The notes: generated from the letters alone by a model not told the origin. A DNA stretch of 64,000 nt from SSF14 sp037045585 (GCA_037045585.1 JBAOIR010000004.1:1-64000), one strand, 5' to 3'. Shown: positions 8,989 through 18,106, counted from the first letter of the stretch. Numbers and translations: made by a program.

Positions 8989-9311
8989 TGGAGTGATCCT
9001 TTGGTGTTTGGTGCTTCCTGGTGTGGCGTTGGGCGGTCACTCTCCCAGGTCGGGTAAGCGCTCTCCGTAGCCGAATCTCTTTGTACGAGCTACGTCATCG
9101 GTTCCCAATAGTCCGTTCGAACTTTCGGTTACCCGCAGTGACGAGACCCATGTGAGGTATCGGGGGAGAGCGATGCGGACTTGAGCGTTTTCCGCCGGTT
9201 CTCGGGGGGCACGCTCGTTGGTCCGTCCCCGGCCCGACCACCTACTATCTGACGGTTCGTCAGAAACGGTCCGGTCACGCGAACGGGCCAACGCTCCAGG
9301 AGGGGTCAACC
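8989..9311. other. intergenic region between divergent pilin and SDR genes
   Basis: 323 bases without a gene. It holds the ribosome site of the pilin on one side. On the other it holds a probable promoter for the SDR (TACTAT at 9243-9248, with TTGGTC at 9218-9223, spacing 19) immediately followed by the palindrome at 9249-9263. A short GTTCGAAC palindrome lies near 9113. No small RNA or ORF is supported. Confidence 0.6.
9249..9263. promoter_or_regulatory. palindromic operator, copy 2 (TetR-type)
   Basis: CTGACGGTTCGTCAG, the same arms and 3-base centre as at 6340-6354. It abuts the -10-like TACTAT and so overlaps the likely transcription start of the SDR, a classical repressor position. Confidence 0.55.
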
Positions 9312-10226
9312 ATGGGCTTGCTCGATGGCAAGGTCGCAATCGTCACGGGTGCCGGTCACGGCATCGGCCGGGGTCACGCGCTCGAGCTCGCCCGTCACGG
9401 CGCCAAGGTGATCGTCAACGATCTCGGCGTCTCGGTCACCGGTGAGGGTGGAGGTCGAGATGCCGACCTCACCGTCGACATCATCAAGGAGCGCGGCGGC
9501 GAGGCCGCCGGCAACTACGAGAACGTCGCCGACTTCGACGGCGCCGGCCGGATGGTGCAGCAGGCGATCGACGAGTTCGGCCGGCTCGACATCCTCGTCA
9601 ACAACGCCGGCATCGTGCGGGACTCGACCATCGTCAAGATGTCCGAAGCCGACTTCGACGCCGTGTTCAACGTGCACGTCAAGGGCACGTGGGCGCCCGC
9701 CAAGCACGCTGCGATCTACTGGACCGACAAGTTCAAGGAGACGGGTGTCCCCGTCGGTGGTCGCATCATCAACACCACGTCGGGCGCCGGCCTCACCGGC
9801 AACTTCGGCCAGACCAACTACGCCTCCGCCAAGGCGGCGATCGCGTCGATGACCCAGACCCTCAGCCTCGAGCTGTACAAGGCCGGCGTGACGGTCAACT
9901 GCGTCGGCCCCGCCGCCGCCACCCGAATCACCGGCACGATGCCCGGCGCGCCGAAGGTCATCGAGGCCGACGACGTGCCCCTCGACGAGTGGAACCGCAT
10001 GGATCCGGCCGTCAGCTCGCCGCTCGTCGCCTGGCTCGCATCCGACGAGGCCGATCACGTGACCGGCCAGGTCATCCGCGCCGTCGCCGAGAACATCATC
10101 CTGATGAAGCCGTGGTCCGACGGTCCGACGATCAACAACGGCCAGAAGCGGTGGGATGCGACGAAGCTCGGCACGCAGCTGGCGACCGACGTGTTCTTCA
10201 CCCGGGCTCCGGGCCTCCGCTACTAG
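9312..10226 (+). CDS. SDR, 17beta-hydroxysteroid dehydrogenase 4-like / 3-hydroxyacyl-CoA dehydrogenase
   Basis: 304-residue SDR of the multifunctional-enzyme-2 / Hsd4 type. It has TGAGHGIGRGHAL, the diagnostic extended segment VNDLGVSVTGEGG, NNAGIVRD, a serine in NTTSGAG and the YASAK catalytic pair. In mycobacteria and rhodococci such enzymes oxidise 3-hydroxyacyl-CoA or 17beta-hydroxyl groups in steroid side-chain degradation. That fits the neighbouring ThDP-like protein, kstR and FadD19-like genes. ATG 9312 follows an AGGAGG site. The operator at 9249-9263 lies 48 bases upstream. A role specifically in steroids is inference. Confidence 0.88.
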   Translation: MGLLDGKVAIVTGAGHGIGRGHALELARHGAKVIVNDLGVSVTGEGGGRDADLTVDIIKERGGEAAGNYENVADFDGAGRMVQQAIDEFGRLDILVNNAGIVRDSTIVKMSEADFDAVFNVHVKGTWAPAKHAAIYWTDKFKETGVPVGGRIINTTSGAGLTGNFGQTNYASAKAAIASMTQTLSLELYKAGVTVNCVGPAAATRITGTMPGAPKVIEADDVPLDEWNRMDPAVSSPLVAWLASDEADHVTGQVIRAVAENIILMKPWSDGPTINNGQKRWDATKLGTQLATDVFFTRAPGLRY

Positions 10227-10246
10227 GCGGAGCGTCACCTTCTCCC

Positions 10247-11567
10247 ATGCCGAGCTCCCCGGGTGAACCCGATGGTCACGCCACCGGAACGGTCACCAAC
10301 GGCGATGTGATCGCCGACGCGCTGGGTGAGCTCGGCGTGCGGCGGGTCTACGGCAATCCACTCGGCGACCTCCCCGTCGTCGACCCGGGCGACCCCGACC
10401 TCACCTTCCTGTTGGCGGACACCGACGGCCGGCTGGGGTCCGGCTGGGGTGCCGCCTTCGTGGACGGCCAGATCCTGCACCTGTCCTCCCAGCCCGGGGG
10501 GACGGCACGGCCGCGGACGATCACGGGGATCGACGGCCTCGTCGCCGCCCTCGTCGAGGCGGAGCTCGATGCCGTTCCCCGGACTCTCGCCTTCGAACTC
10601 GACCTCGATCTCGATGCTCCGGTCGACGAGGACCTCGACCTGTCGGGCCGGCCCGACGGGGGGGTGCTCGTCACCTTGTCGCCGAGCCTGGCCGACCTTG
10701 CCATCGTGGCGGTCGTCGGACCGGGTGTCGGTCGCGGCGAGACCGAGGCGCTGGCCGAGTTCGCGGCACGCGGTGGCATCGGCGTCTACAACACCTGGGG
10801 TGCCAAGGGAGTGTTCCGTTGGGACAGCCCCTTCCACTACGGCACAATCGGGTTGCAGGCTCACGATCTCGACTTGGCGGAGCTCGGGTCGTTCGATCTG
10901 GTCATCGCGTCCGGGCTCGATCCCGACGAGTTCGGCATCGATGCCCTCGCCGGGTTCCTCGTGCAGGAGGTGGCGCCGTGGCAGATCGGCGCGCTCCTCG
11001 CCGACTGGCCCCGGGCCGTCCGTTCCGTCGACAACCGCCCGCCGCTCTACGACACGATCGCGTCCGTCATCACCCCGATGTACGAACAGGAATCGGGGCC
11101 GGTGACCCCGCCCCGCGCTGCCCTCCAGCTGTCGGGCGCGGCGCCCGATCATGCCGTGATCGCTGCGGATCCAGGAACTGCGGGGTTCTGGATCGCCCGC
11201 ACGTTCCCCACCGGCGTCCCCGGATCGGTGGTCGTCCCGGCGCTTCGTCAACCGGGGTTCGCGGTTGCCGCCGGTATCGTCGCCGGTCTGGACGGTCGAC
11301 CGTGCGTGTCGGTCGTCGACGGCCCGCTCGACGATGCCTCCGAGGCGGCTCTCGAGGTCGCTCGTCGACTCGGCGTCGCCGGTCTCCGTGCAGGTGTGGG
11401 AGCCGGGCGACACGAGCGCCGACGATCACCTCCACCTCACCCGCGCCGGCTTCGCCGCCGCTGCCAACGGTTCGGAGCGGATCGACACGGTCGGGGTCGA
11501 CGCGACGTGCCTCGAGGTCCTCACCGACGCCGTCGGTCCCGTGACCGCGTGGCAGCACGGCTCCTGA
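10247..11567 (+). CDS. thiamine-diphosphate-enzyme-like protein (acetolactate synthase large-subunit-like), frameshifted
   Basis: About 440 residues, resembling shortened or degenerate ThDP enzymes of the acetohydroxyacid synthase family (GDVIADALGELGVRRVYGNP at the start, the half-site DNRPPLYDTIASVITPMYE, then a pyrimidine-domain-like PGFAVAAGIVAGLDGRPCVSV). The second GDG...NN ThDP/metal motif is not intact, so catalysis is doubtful. One base too many near 11381 shifts the frame; the corrected sequence reads RRLGVPVSVQVWEPGDTSADD. It follows the SDR by 20 bases. The KstR regulon of M. tuberculosis contains a similar oddity (IlvX), so a steroid link is plausible but unproven. Confidence 0.6.
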
Positions 11568-11614
11568 CCACCACCGATCTCGTGGGAGCGCACCCGCCGG
11601 GTGTCGGGGATTCC

Positions 11615-11628
11615 TAGAACACGTTCCA
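11615..11628. promoter_or_regulatory. KstR-type operator upstream of kstR
   Basis: TAGAACACGTTCCA matches the known KstR motif TnnAACnnGTTnnA at every fixed position. It lies 54 bases upstream of the kstR start, consistent with autorepression. Confidence 0.75.
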
Positions 11629-11682
11629 GTTTCGTGCCACGATAGGGGGTCGGTCGGCGGGTTCGGCCGAGGAGGAACGGTC

Positions 11683-12255
11683 GTGACACTCACCAAACCC
11701 CAGCAGGATCGCCACGAGCGGATGCTCAACGTCACCGCTCGGCTGGCGAGTGAAGGTGGGTACGACGCCGTGCAGATGCGGGCGGTCGCCGTCGAGGCCG
11801 ACGTGGCACTCGGCACCCTCTACCGCTACTTCCCCTCCAAGGAGCACCTGCTGGTGTCGGCGATGCTCCGTCAGATCGAGACGCTCTACGACCGGCTGGT
11901 GGTCAAGCCTCCGCAGGGCACCGATGCGGTCGGGCGGGTCATCGACGTGCTGCGGCGTGCCAACTCGGCCCTGCAACGCCAACAGCAGTTCACCGTCGCC
12001 GTCGTCCGGGCCCTCGCCGCGGGCGACGAGACCGTCGCCCCGGTGGTGCGCGAGGTGCGCGACCTGATGGCCGGCATCATCCTCGCCGCCATCGACACCG
12101 ACGAGCCGACCGAGAAGGAGCAACTGGTGACCGAGATCCTGCAGGAGGTCTGGTTGTCGTCGCTCGTCGCGTGGATCAGCGGGGTGGAACCCACAGCGTC
12201 GGTCAACCGCAAGCTCGAGGCCACGACGAGGCTGCTCCTGGACGGCCAGCCGTGA
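11683..12255 (+). CDS. kstR: TetR-family regulator, KstR-like repressor of cholesterol/lipid catabolism
   Basis: 190-residue TetR regulator. The DNA-binding helix-turn-helix (about residues 23-55: GGYDAVQMRAVAVEADVALG, then TLYRYFPSKEHLLVSA) is strikingly close to mycobacterial KstR, and the C-terminal segment (EILQEVWLSSLVAWISG) also matches. KstR represses genes for sterol uptake and side-chain degradation and is released by 3-oxo-cholestenoyl-CoA-type ligands. A perfect KstR operator lies 54 bases upstream and a second one precedes a FadD19-like gene at 21486. GTG 11683 follows GAGGAACGG. The gene overlaps the following hydrolase by four bases. Confidence 0.8.
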   Translation: MTLTKPQQDRHERMLNVTARLASEGGYDAVQMRAVAVEADVALGTLYRYFPSKEHLLVSAMLRQIETLYDRLVVKPPQGTDAVGRVIDVLRRANSALQRQQQFTVAVVRALAAGDETVAPVVREVRDLMAGIILAAIDTDEPTEKEQLVTEILQEVWLSSLVAWISGVEPTASVNRKLEATTRLLLDGQP

Positions 12256-13244
12256 GCGACGAACCGTTGATCGTGCTCGACGACCACCGACCCGAACCCG
12301 AGACCGGCCCGGTCCCCGAAGGGGTCAAGGGGCTCGACATGCCGCTCGGTCGGCGCGTCCGGCTCGACGGCCGCGGCACCACCTTCGTGCGCGAGATCGC
12401 CGGCCCCTCCGCTGACGCCCCCACCGTGGTGCTCCTCCACGGGTGGTTCGCATCGGGTGGACTCAACTGGTTCAACTGCTTCGCTCCCCTGAGCGAGCAC
12501 TTCAACATCGTGGCGCCCGACCTCCGTGGACACGGTCGCGGCATCCGGAACCACCGTCGGTTCCGCCTCGCGTCCTGTGCCGACGACGTGGCTGCGTTGT
12601 GCGACGAGCTCGGCATCGAGCGCGCCATCTTCTGCGGCTACTCCATGGGTGGGCCGGTCGCCCAGCTCATGTGGCGCCGCCATCCCCACCTCGTCGGCGG
12701 TCTCGTCTTCTGCGCCACCAGCTCGTCGTTCATTCCCGCCTTGCAGCAACGCATGATCTTCGCGGGATCGATGGCGCTCATGGCGAGCACGACGCGGACG
12801 ACCCAGATGGTGACGCGGCTCCCGCGACCGGTGCGTCACGCGCTGCCCAAGGGCCTCCGCGGCACCTCGAGGCCGTCGTCGATCCAGGTGTGGGCAGCGC
12901 AGGAGATGCGCCGCCACGACATGCGCATGGTGCTCGAGGCGGGCACCGCGATCGGTACGTTCTCCTCCCGACGCTGGATCGGCACTGTCGAGGTTCCGAC
13001 CACCGTGCTCATCACGACCAAGGACCGTGCCGTCTCGCCGTCGGCCCAGCTGGCGTTGGCGCTGGCGATCCCCGGCGCGACGATCCAGCGCTACGACGAG
13101 GGGCACACCTCGCCGGTCCTCGAGTCGTTCGGTACCGCCATCACCGGCGCGTGCGTGAGCGTGTCCGACTCGATTTCTCAGCGCCGCCGGAAGTCCGATC
13201 GCACCGCCGCTCCCAGTACGTCCAGGAAGGGACCCACCCCGTGA
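12252..13244 (+). CDS. alpha/beta-fold hydrolase
   Basis: 330-residue alpha/beta hydrolase. It shows the oxyanion motif LLHGWFASGGLNW, the nucleophile elbow GYSMGG, an acidic residue in VLITTKDRAVSPS and a late histidine in YDEGHTSP. GTG 12252 overlaps the kstR stop (GTGA) and its own stop overlaps the next gene, so kstR, this hydrolase and the FadD19-like ligase form one coupled operon. Homologues in mycobacterial lipid operons hydrolyse esters or thioesters; the substrate here is unknown. The last about 35 residues are Ser/Arg/Lys-rich and unlike the family. Confidence 0.8.
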   Translation: MSDEPLIVLDDHRPEPETGPVPEGVKGLDMPLGRRVRLDGRGTTFVREIAGPSADAPTVVLLHGWFASGGLNWFNCFAPLSEHFNIVAPDLRGHGRGIRNHRRFRLASCADDVAALCDELGIERAIFCGYSMGGPVAQLMWRRHPHLVGGLVFCATSSSFIPALQQRMIFAGSMALMASTTRTTQMVTRLPRPVRHALPKGLRGTSRPSSIQVWAAQEMRRHDMRMVLEAGTAIGTFSSRRWIGTVEVPTTVLITTKDRAVSPSAQLALALAIPGATIQRYDEGHTSPVLESFGTAITGACVSVSDSISQRRRKSDRTAAPSTSRKGPTP

Positions 13245-14893
13245 CCGCTGCCATGCTCCACCGGTACAACCTCGCCGACGTGTGGGAGGCGGTGTCGGAT
13301 CGTGTCCCGGAGCGGGTCGCGGTCGTCTGCGACGGCGCCGAGCTGTCCTACGCCCGGCTCGAGGAGCGGGCCAACCGCCTCGCGAACGCGCTGCTGGCGC
13401 ACGGTGTGCGCGCCGGCGACCACGTCGGGGTCTACCTCGTCAACGGCCCCGAGTACTTCGAGGCCCTCCTGGCGGCGTTCAAGATCCGGGCGGTGCCGAT
13501 CAACATCAACTACCGGTACGTCGCCGGTGAGCTGCGATACCTCTTCGAGGACTCCGAGATCGTGGCGCTCATCGCGCACCGGCAGTTCTCCGGGCGTGTC
13601 GCCGACGTGGCGCCGACGGTGCCGGCCATCGCAACGGTGCTGTCCGTCGAGGACGGGTCGGGTGAGCCGCTGGCCGCCGGCCAGCTCGACTACGAGTCGG
13701 AGCTGGCGGCAGCATCGGCGGAGCGTGACTTCGAGTCGTCGGTCGGACCGCGTTCGGGCGACGACCTGTACGTGCTCTACACCGGTGGCACCACGGGCAT
13801 GCCCAAGGGAGTGGTGTGGCGTCAGGAGGACGCGTTCTTCGCCTGCATCGGAGGTGGGGATCCGATGCGCATGAGCGGCCCCGTCGACGAACCGCATCAG
13901 GTGCTCGACCGCATCATCGACTTCCCGTTCGTCGCATTCCCCCTGGCTCCGATGATGCACGCCGCGGCGCAGTGGACGTCGCTGTCGTGGTTGTTCTGCG
14001 GTGGGTCGGTCGTGATGAACCCGGGATCGTTCGACGCCCTCGCCACCTGGCGGGCGATCGAGGCGCACAAGGTATCGACGCTCATCGTCGTCGGCGACGC
14101 GATGGTGCGCCCGCTGATCGACGCGTGGGACGCACACGGGCCGTTCGACACGTCGAGCCTGTTCGCCGTCGGGTCGGGCGGAGCGCCGCTCACGGCATCG
14201 CTGAAGGACCGCCTGATGGAGATCCTGCCCACGACGATGGTCACCGACGGGTTCGGGTCCTCCGAGACGGGAGCGCAGGGTTCGCAACGGCTCCAGCCGG
14301 GTGAACGCAGCGGTGGCAGCACCCGCTTCGTCCCGATGGGCGACACCACGGTGGTGCTCGACGACGACCTCGCTCCGGTGGTCCCGGGATCGGGTGTCGT
14401 CGGCAAGGTCGCGCTGACCGGTCGCATCCCGCTCGGCTACTACAACGATCCCGAGAAGTCGGCCGCGACGTTCGTCGAGTCGGGCGGCAAACGGTGGGTG
14501 CTCACCGGCGACATGGCGACCGTGGACGAGGAAGGCACCATCGTCCTCCTCGGTCGGGGTTCCCAGGTCATCAACACCGGCGGCGAGAAGGTGTACCCCG
14601 AGGAGGTCGAGGCAGCGCTCAAGTCGCATCCGTCGGTGTACGACGCCGTCGTCGCCGGGGTGCCCGACGAGCGCTTCGGCCAGCGAGTGTGCGCCATCGT
14701 GGCCCCCGTCGCCGGTGAGACGGTCACGCTCGACGAGCTGTCGACCCACTGTCGTCAGAGCGTCGCCGGCTACAAGGTGCCCCGCGAGCTGGTGGTGGTC
14801 GAGGCCGTCGTGCGTTCGCCGGTCGGCAAGGCCGACTACCGGTGGGCGAAGCGAACCGCATTCGAGGCGCTCGGCCTCGATCCGGACGCGTGA
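13241..14893 (+). CDS. FadD19-like acyl-CoA synthetase (steroid/fatty acid CoA ligase)
   Basis: 550-residue ANL ligase close to mycobacterial FadD19, which activates C24 steroid side chains. Seen are the nucleotide loop YTGGTTGMPKG (residues 180-190), FADLAPMMHAAAQW-type acyl-site region, GFGSSETG, WVLTGDMATVDEEG, GRGSQVINTGGEKVYPEEVE and the catalytic lysine context SPVGKADYRWAKR. GTG 13241 has an AGGAAGGG site and overlaps the preceding stop. It is intact, without frameshift. Placement after kstR supports activation of sterol-derived or branched acids. Confidence 0.85.
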   Translation: MTAAMLHRYNLADVWEAVSDRVPERVAVVCDGAELSYARLEERANRLANALLAHGVRAGDHVGVYLVNGPEYFEALLAAFKIRAVPININYRYVAGELRYLFEDSEIVALIAHRQFSGRVADVAPTVPAIATVLSVEDGSGEPLAAGQLDYESELAAASAERDFESSVGPRSGDDLYVLYTGGTTGMPKGVVWRQEDAFFACIGGGDPMRMSGPVDEPHQVLDRIIDFPFVAFPLAPMMHAAAQWTSLSWLFCGGSVVMNPGSFDALATWRAIEAHKVSTLIVVGDAMVRPLIDAWDAHGPFDTSSLFAVGSGGAPLTASLKDRLMEILPTTMVTDGFGSSETGAQGSQRLQPGERSGGSTRFVPMGDTTVVLDDDLAPVVPGSGVVGKVALTGRIPLGYYNDPEKSAATFVESGGKRWVLTGDMATVDEEGTIVLLGRGSQVINTGGEKVYPEEVEAALKSHPSVYDAVVAGVPDERFGQRVCAIVAPVAGETVTLDELSTHCRQSVAGYKVPRELVVVEAVVRSPVGKADYRWAKRTAFEALGLDPDA

Positions 14894-16434
14894 CCGTCGA
14901 TCGCCGCCGCTTCCTTGCTGCAGGCGCGGCTCTGGCGGTCGCCGGGTGCTCCGGCTCATCCGACCGTTCCGACCGTCGTTCGTCGACGACGGACGGCGCT
15001 GGTGCCGGTGGGATCGACGCTCCCGGCCGCGATCGTGTGGTGGTGGTCGGGGCCGGGCTCGCCGGTCTCACCGCCGCGATCACCCTTCGTGGGGCGGGCT
15101 GGGACGTCGTCGTCGTCGAGGCTCGCGACCGGGTCGGGGGTCGCGTGCGGACACTCGGCCGTGCCGGCGACGAGACCGACGGCGTGTTCGGTGCCGACGC
15201 GGACGGGCGGTCGCTCCTGGCCGAGGGCGGCGGCGAATCGATCGACGACGGCCACGATCGGATCCTGGGGTGGATCGACGAGCTCGGGTTGTCGACACAG
15301 CGCCGGCTCGTCGACCGCGAGTCGAACGCGTTGGTCCTGGCGGGCGGATCCCGGCGCACGGGTGCGATGGCGCTGTCGGAGGCCGGCGGACTCGTCGGCG
15401 TCGACTACGGGCGGGCGTACGACGCGATCTCGGCGCTGGTCGGCGACGCCGACCCGAGCGACCTCGCCGGGTGGCGCGGCGCCGAGGAACTCGACGGTCG
15501 CGACGCCGGCTCCTTCATTGCCTCGCTCGACCTGCACCCGCTCGCCCGGTTCGTCGTCGAATCCGATCTCCGGTCGAGTTACAACTGCGACCTGAGCGAG
15601 TTGTCCCTGCTGTTCCTCGCACAACAGGAGTCGGTCGGCCCCGATGGTGACGAGGAGACGATGCGTGTCGCTGGCGGCAACTCGGCGCTGGTCGACGCGA
15701 TGGTCGATCGTCTGGTCGCCGATGGTGGGGAGGTGCGCACCTCGTCCCCGGTCGTGGCCATCGGTCGGTCGGCCGGCGAGGTCAGCGTCGAGGTCGCCGG
15801 GGGTGATGTGCTGGTCTGCCGCAACGTCGTTCTCGCCGTCCCACCTCCACCTCTCCGTGCGGTTCGGTTCGAGCCGGCGTTGCCGTCCGGGCTCGCCGCG
15901 GCGATCACTGGTGTCGACCTCGGGTCGACGGTGAAGGTGTCGTCGCGGTACGACCGTCGCCCCTGGACCGCTGCGGGGTACTCGGGGCTGACGGTGACCG
16001 ACCTCGACTACCACGTTGCGTGGGAGGCGACCGATGGCGCCGCCGACGGCGGCGTGCCCCCACAGGAGTCGCCCGCGGTGCTCACGACGTTCACGAGCGG
16101 GGCAGCGGGCGCGATGTTGACCGGGCTCGGCGCGGTGGAGCGCATCGCGACGGTCGGTGCACAGCTCGACGCGACCTACTCGGCGTCGGTCGCGTCCGGC
16201 GGGTCCGGCCGGACGGACCGGGCCGCGACGGTGGCGTGGGCAGCCGAGGAGTTCACCGGCGGTGGGTACGCCTTCTGGCGGCCCGGCCAGGTGCTGCCGA
16301 TGTCGGGAGTCTGGCGTGAGAGCACCGGCCCGATCTGGTTCGCGGGCGAGCACACCGAGGTGCTCGCCGGATACATGGAGAGCGCGGTTCGATCCGGGGA
16401 ACGGGTCGCCGCTGCGATCGGCGCGCCGGCCTGA
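14890..16434 (+). CDS. Tat-exported lipoprotein, flavin amine oxidase family
   Basis: 514-residue FAD-dependent amine oxidase/desaturase-type protein. The N-terminus (DRRRFLAAGAALAVAGC) is a combined twin-arginine and lipobox signal, so the mature enzyme would be a lipoprotein outside the membrane, carrying pre-loaded FAD. The dinucleotide fold is VVVGAGLAGLTAAITLRGAG followed by GRVR; the C-terminal FAD motif is WFAGEHTEVLAGYMESAVRSG. GTG 14890 overlaps the previous stop (GTGA), so it is in the kstR operon. Substrate may be an amine, but related flavoenzymes also desaturate sterols or carotenoids. No frameshift. Confidence 0.85.
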   Translation: MTVDRRRFLAAGAALAVAGCSGSSDRSDRRSSTTDGAGAGGIDAPGRDRVVVVGAGLAGLTAAITLRGAGWDVVVVEARDRVGGRVRTLGRAGDETDGVFGADADGRSLLAEGGGESIDDGHDRILGWIDELGLSTQRRLVDRESNALVLAGGSRRTGAMALSEAGGLVGVDYGRAYDAISALVGDADPSDLAGWRGAEELDGRDAGSFIASLDLHPLARFVVESDLRSSYNCDLSELSLLFLAQQESVGPDGDEETMRVAGGNSALVDAMVDRLVADGGEVRTSSPVVAIGRSAGEVSVEVAGGDVLVCRNVVLAVPPPPLRAVRFEPALPSGLAAAITGVDLGSTVKVSSRYDRRPWTAAGYSGLTVTDLDYHVAWEATDGAADGGVPPQESPAVLTTFTSGAAGAMLTGLGAVERIATVGAQLDATYSASVASGGSGRTDRAATVAWAAEEFTGGGYAFWRPGQVLPMSGVWRESTGPIWFAGEHTEVLAGYMESAVRSGERVAAAIGAPA

Positions 16435-16442
16435 CGTCAGGC
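16429..16442. terminator. 14-bp palindrome across converging stops
   Basis: GCCTGACGTCAGGC, a perfect palindrome containing the TGA of the plus-strand amine oxidase and the TCA (stop) of the minus-strand DUF2237 gene. It could act as a short bidirectional terminator. Confidence 0.4.
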
Positions 16443-16799
16443 GCCGACGGCGTGGGCGCGGAGGTCGGCGAGATCGGCCCACTCCAGCGTCCGGGCATGG
16501 GTCGCCTCCAAGACGACCTGTGGCGCAACGCCGGCCTCGAACGCCTCGGTCCAACGCGACGCGCACAGGCACCACCGGTCGCCGGGGCGGAGCCCGGCAA
16601 ACCCGAACTCGGGCCGCGGGGTTCCGAGGTCGTTGCCGACCGACGCGCTGAACTCGAGGAACTCGGCGGAGACGAGCACACACACGGTGTGCACCCCCAT
16701 GTCCTCGGCGCCCGTGTCGCAGCAGCCGTTGCGGTAGAAGCCGGTGAGCGGATCCATCGAGCAGGGCTGGAGCTCGGTGCCGAGAACGTTCTGCGCCAT
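16437..16799 (-). CDS. DUF2237 family protein
   Basis: 120-residue DUF2237 protein. The family signature is clear: NVLGTELQPCSMDPLTGFYR near the start, NGCCDTGAEDMGVHTVC, then FAGLRPGDRWCLCASRW. Cysteines and histidine (about residues 28-38 and 79-83) are conserved in the family and could bind a metal. The start at 16799 is the ATG giving MAQNVLG. Family members are cytosolic and of unknown function. It is transcribed against the amine oxidase. Confidence 0.9.
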   Translation of the reverse strand: MAQNVLGTELQPCSMDPLTGFYRNGCCDTGAEDMGVHTVCVLVSAEFLEFSASVGNDLGTPRPEFGFAGLRPGDRWCLCASRWTEAFEAGVAPQVVLEATHARTLEWADLADLRAHAVGA

Positions 16800-16913
16800 G
16801 GCGTGAGTCTCCCACGCGATGAGGGTGGCGCCGGAGCGGTCGGGACCGATGGCGGTCGCCCGATCCCGGCGCGGGCCCCGTAGGATCCCGCCGTCGACTG
16901 AGGAGGAACGACC

Positions 16914-18086
16914 ATGGGGACGACAGGCGATGCCGGCGTGCTCGCCGGCATCAAGGTGATCGAGATCGGCGGGCTCGGGCCGGCGCCGTTCTGCGCCATG
17001 ATGCTGGCCGACCACGGGGCCGAGGTGCTGCGCGTCGAGCGGCTCGGGAAGGTTCACACCGAGGGTGCCGAGGTGCAGGACGATCTCGTCGGGTGGGACA
17101 TCATGAGTCGTGGCCGGCTGTCCGCTGGCATCGACCTGAAGCACGAACTCGGGCGTGATCTCGTCCGCCGGCTGTCCCTCGACGCGGACGTGTTCATCGA
17201 GGGCTTCCGCCCCGGTGTCGCCGAACGGCTGGGCATCGGCCCCGACGACCTGCGACGTGACCACGAGCGCCTGGTGTACGGCCGCATGACGGGGTGGGGC
17301 CGGTCGGGTCCGCTCGCAGACCGTGCCGGGCACGACCTCAACTACATCTCCGTCTCCGGTGCGCTCGCCCACATCGGACGGGTGGGACAGGCGCCGACCC
17401 CGCCGCTGAACCTCGTGGGCGACTTCGGGGGTGGCGGCATGCTCCTGGCGTTCGGCATCTGTGCCGCGCTGGTGCGGCGGGGCATCACCGGCATCGGCCA
17501 GGTCGTCGACGCCGCGATGGTCGACGGCGCCGCGCTGCTCATGGCGCCGCTGTTCGGCGCCTACGACTCCGGGTACTGGAGCGACGAACGCGGGACCAAC
17601 CTGCTCGACTCCGGCGCTCCGTTCTACGACTGCTATCAGTGTGCCGACGGCGGGTACGTCGCCGTGGGGGCGCTCGAGCCCCAGTTCTTCGCCGCGTTGG
17701 TGGCCGGCCTCGACCTCGACCCGACCACGCTGCCGTCCCAGAACGACCGCGACCGGTGGCCCGAACTCCGGGAGGCGTTCGAGACTCGCTTCCGGGCCCG
17801 CTCCCGGGACGACTGGGCCGAGCACTTCTCGACGATGGACGCCTGTGTGTCTCCCGTGCTCACCATGGGCGAGGCCCCGTCGTACCCCCACCACGTCGAA
17901 CGTGACGGCTACGTGCAGGTCGGTGGGGTCCGGCAGCCGGGGCCGGCGCCGCGCTTCAGCGAGTCCCCGGCCCCGGTGCCGTCGCCTCCGCAGATCGCCG
18001 GAGCGAACACCGACGAGGTGCTCGCTCGGTGGGGGATCGATGCCGACGAACGCATCCGGCTGCGATCGGCCGGTGCGATCGGCTGA
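16914..18086 (+). CDS. CaiB/BaiF CoA transferase family, alpha-methylacyl-CoA racemase-like
   Basis: 390-residue class III CoA-transferase-fold protein with the AMACR pattern: GIKVIEIGGLGPAPFCAMMLADHGAEVLRVER at the N-terminus, then GFRPGVAERLGIGPD, RMTGWGRSGPLADRAGHDLNY (the His of the catalytic His/Asp/Glu set) and VGDFGGGGMLLAFG (the Asp). AMACR inverts the 2-methyl centre of branched acyl-CoAs, needed before beta-oxidation of cholesterol and pristanate chains, which fits the KstR block. ATG 16914 has a GAGGAGGAA site. CoA transfer rather than racemisation cannot be excluded. Confidence 0.87.
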   Translation: MGTTGDAGVLAGIKVIEIGGLGPAPFCAMMLADHGAEVLRVERLGKVHTEGAEVQDDLVGWDIMSRGRLSAGIDLKHELGRDLVRRLSLDADVFIEGFRPGVAERLGIGPDDLRRDHERLVYGRMTGWGRSGPLADRAGHDLNYISVSGALAHIGRVGQAPTPPLNLVGDFGGGGMLLAFGICAALVRRGITGIGQVVDAAMVDGAALLMAPLFGAYDSGYWSDERGTNLLDSGAPFYDCYQCADGGYVAVGALEPQFFAALVAGLDLDPTTLPSQNDRDRWPELREAFETRFRARSRDDWAEHFSTMDACVSPVLTMGEAPSYPHHVERDGYVQVGGVRQPGPAPRFSESPAPVPSPPQIAGANTDEVLARWGIDADERIRLRSAGAIG

Positions 18087-18099
18087 CGGCTGCCGATCG
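18076..18099. terminator. bidirectional hairpin between convergent genes
   Basis: CGATCGGC and GCCGATCG pair over 8 bp around an 8-base loop, with the racemase stop codon in the loop. The minus-strand gene ends 8 bases further on. Confidence 0.55.
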
Positions 18100-18106
18100 G
18101 ATCAAC

